Source: UBA1189 sp964570685
Lineage (GTDB): Bacteria > Bacteroidota > Bacteroidia > Bacteroidales > Bacteroidaceae
Direction of reading: 5' to 3'
Length of the DNA stretch: 14,116 nucleotides
NCBI GenBank assembly: GCA_964570685.1
Contig: CAZMZC010000073.1
Span: forward strand, 1 to 14,116
Position 1 is the first letter of the stretch. Each line of letters begins with the position of its first letter. Below the pieces are notes generated by a model. That model had not been told where the DNA came from. It saw nothing but the letters and a program-made list of their open reading frames with translations, and did not search any database. Of the stretch, positions 14,061-14,116 are shown piece by piece. The position numbers and the translations under genes are program-made.

Positions 14061-14062
14061 TT

Positions 14063-14116
14063 CCTAAAATCCGCAACTCTTCATTCCAAGCCAAGCTTTG
14101 CAGTAGTTCGTTCATG
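14063..14116. repeat. Right copy of 54-bp terminal inverted repeat
   Basis: Exact reverse complement of positions 2-55. The outer edge is the window end. The inner flank (palindrome) differs completely from the left inner flank (end of the PgpH-type gene), so the shared sequence ends sharply at 14063. This fits a dispersed repeat or insertion-sequence end present in at least two genomic copies. Confidence 0.9.

Noticed and set aside
2..14116. Whole window as a composite transposon or integrative element
   Set aside because: There is no transposase, integrase or mobilisation gene, and the cargo includes the essential gltX. Terminal repeats alone do not support mobility.

Overview
The window looks like a chromosomal segment of a Bacteroidales bacterium. 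The evidence is the -7 promoter boxes of the TAnnTTTG type, the weak or absent Shine-Dalgarno sequences, a relaxed lipobox, and the gene families present. Nothing in the sequence fixes the genus. Housekeeping genes (gltX, rnr, the thi genes) are strongly biased to G/C at third codon positions. The epimerase and the two membrane regulators are less biased. Both extreme ends carry the same 54-bp sequence in inverted orientation, so the window is probably a whole contig that stops inside two copies of a multi-copy repeat.

Layout. Positions 57-2084 (-) encode a 7TM-HD phosphohydrolase of the PgpH type. It is divergent from gltX (2201-3730, +), whose 3' end overlaps a convergent SDR epimerase gene (3664-4713, -) by 67 bp. 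RNase R follows on the plus strand (4864-7032). A 424-bp leader then carries a Bacteroidales promoter, an extra 5' stem-loop, a TPP riboswitch and a strong intrinsic terminator. It precedes a thiamine-salvage operon made of two fused genes: ThiM-TenA (7457-8902) and ThiE-ThiD (9029-10534). Between them these four activities salvage thiazole and pyrimidine, phosphorylate both and join them to thiamine phosphate, with TPP feedback through the leader. The ThiE-ThiD junction is encoded by a palindromic repeat of intergenic type that is read in frame.

The right part is regulatory and accessory. A TPR lipoprotein with one further membrane segment and a C-terminal helix-turn-helix (10732-12048, +) has an unusual promoter region. 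Five copies of GTCACGC sit there, four of them 11 bp apart, directly upstream of a perfect 16-bp inverted repeat that encloses the -7 box. Convergent to it is a minus-strand operon: MntA nucleotidyltransferase antitoxin, HepT HEPN RNase toxin, and a two-TM sensor protein with a C-terminal OmpR/PhoB-type winged helix (12103-13167). OmpR/PhoB domains typically bind 11-bp direct repeats, so this winged-helix protein is the obvious candidate for the repeat array next door. That link is inference.

The last 286 bp hold a likely mntA operator, an AT-rich stretch without a gene, a 22-bp perfect palindrome, and the right copy of the terminal repeat. No transposase, integrase, tRNA, rRNA or CRISPR array was seen.
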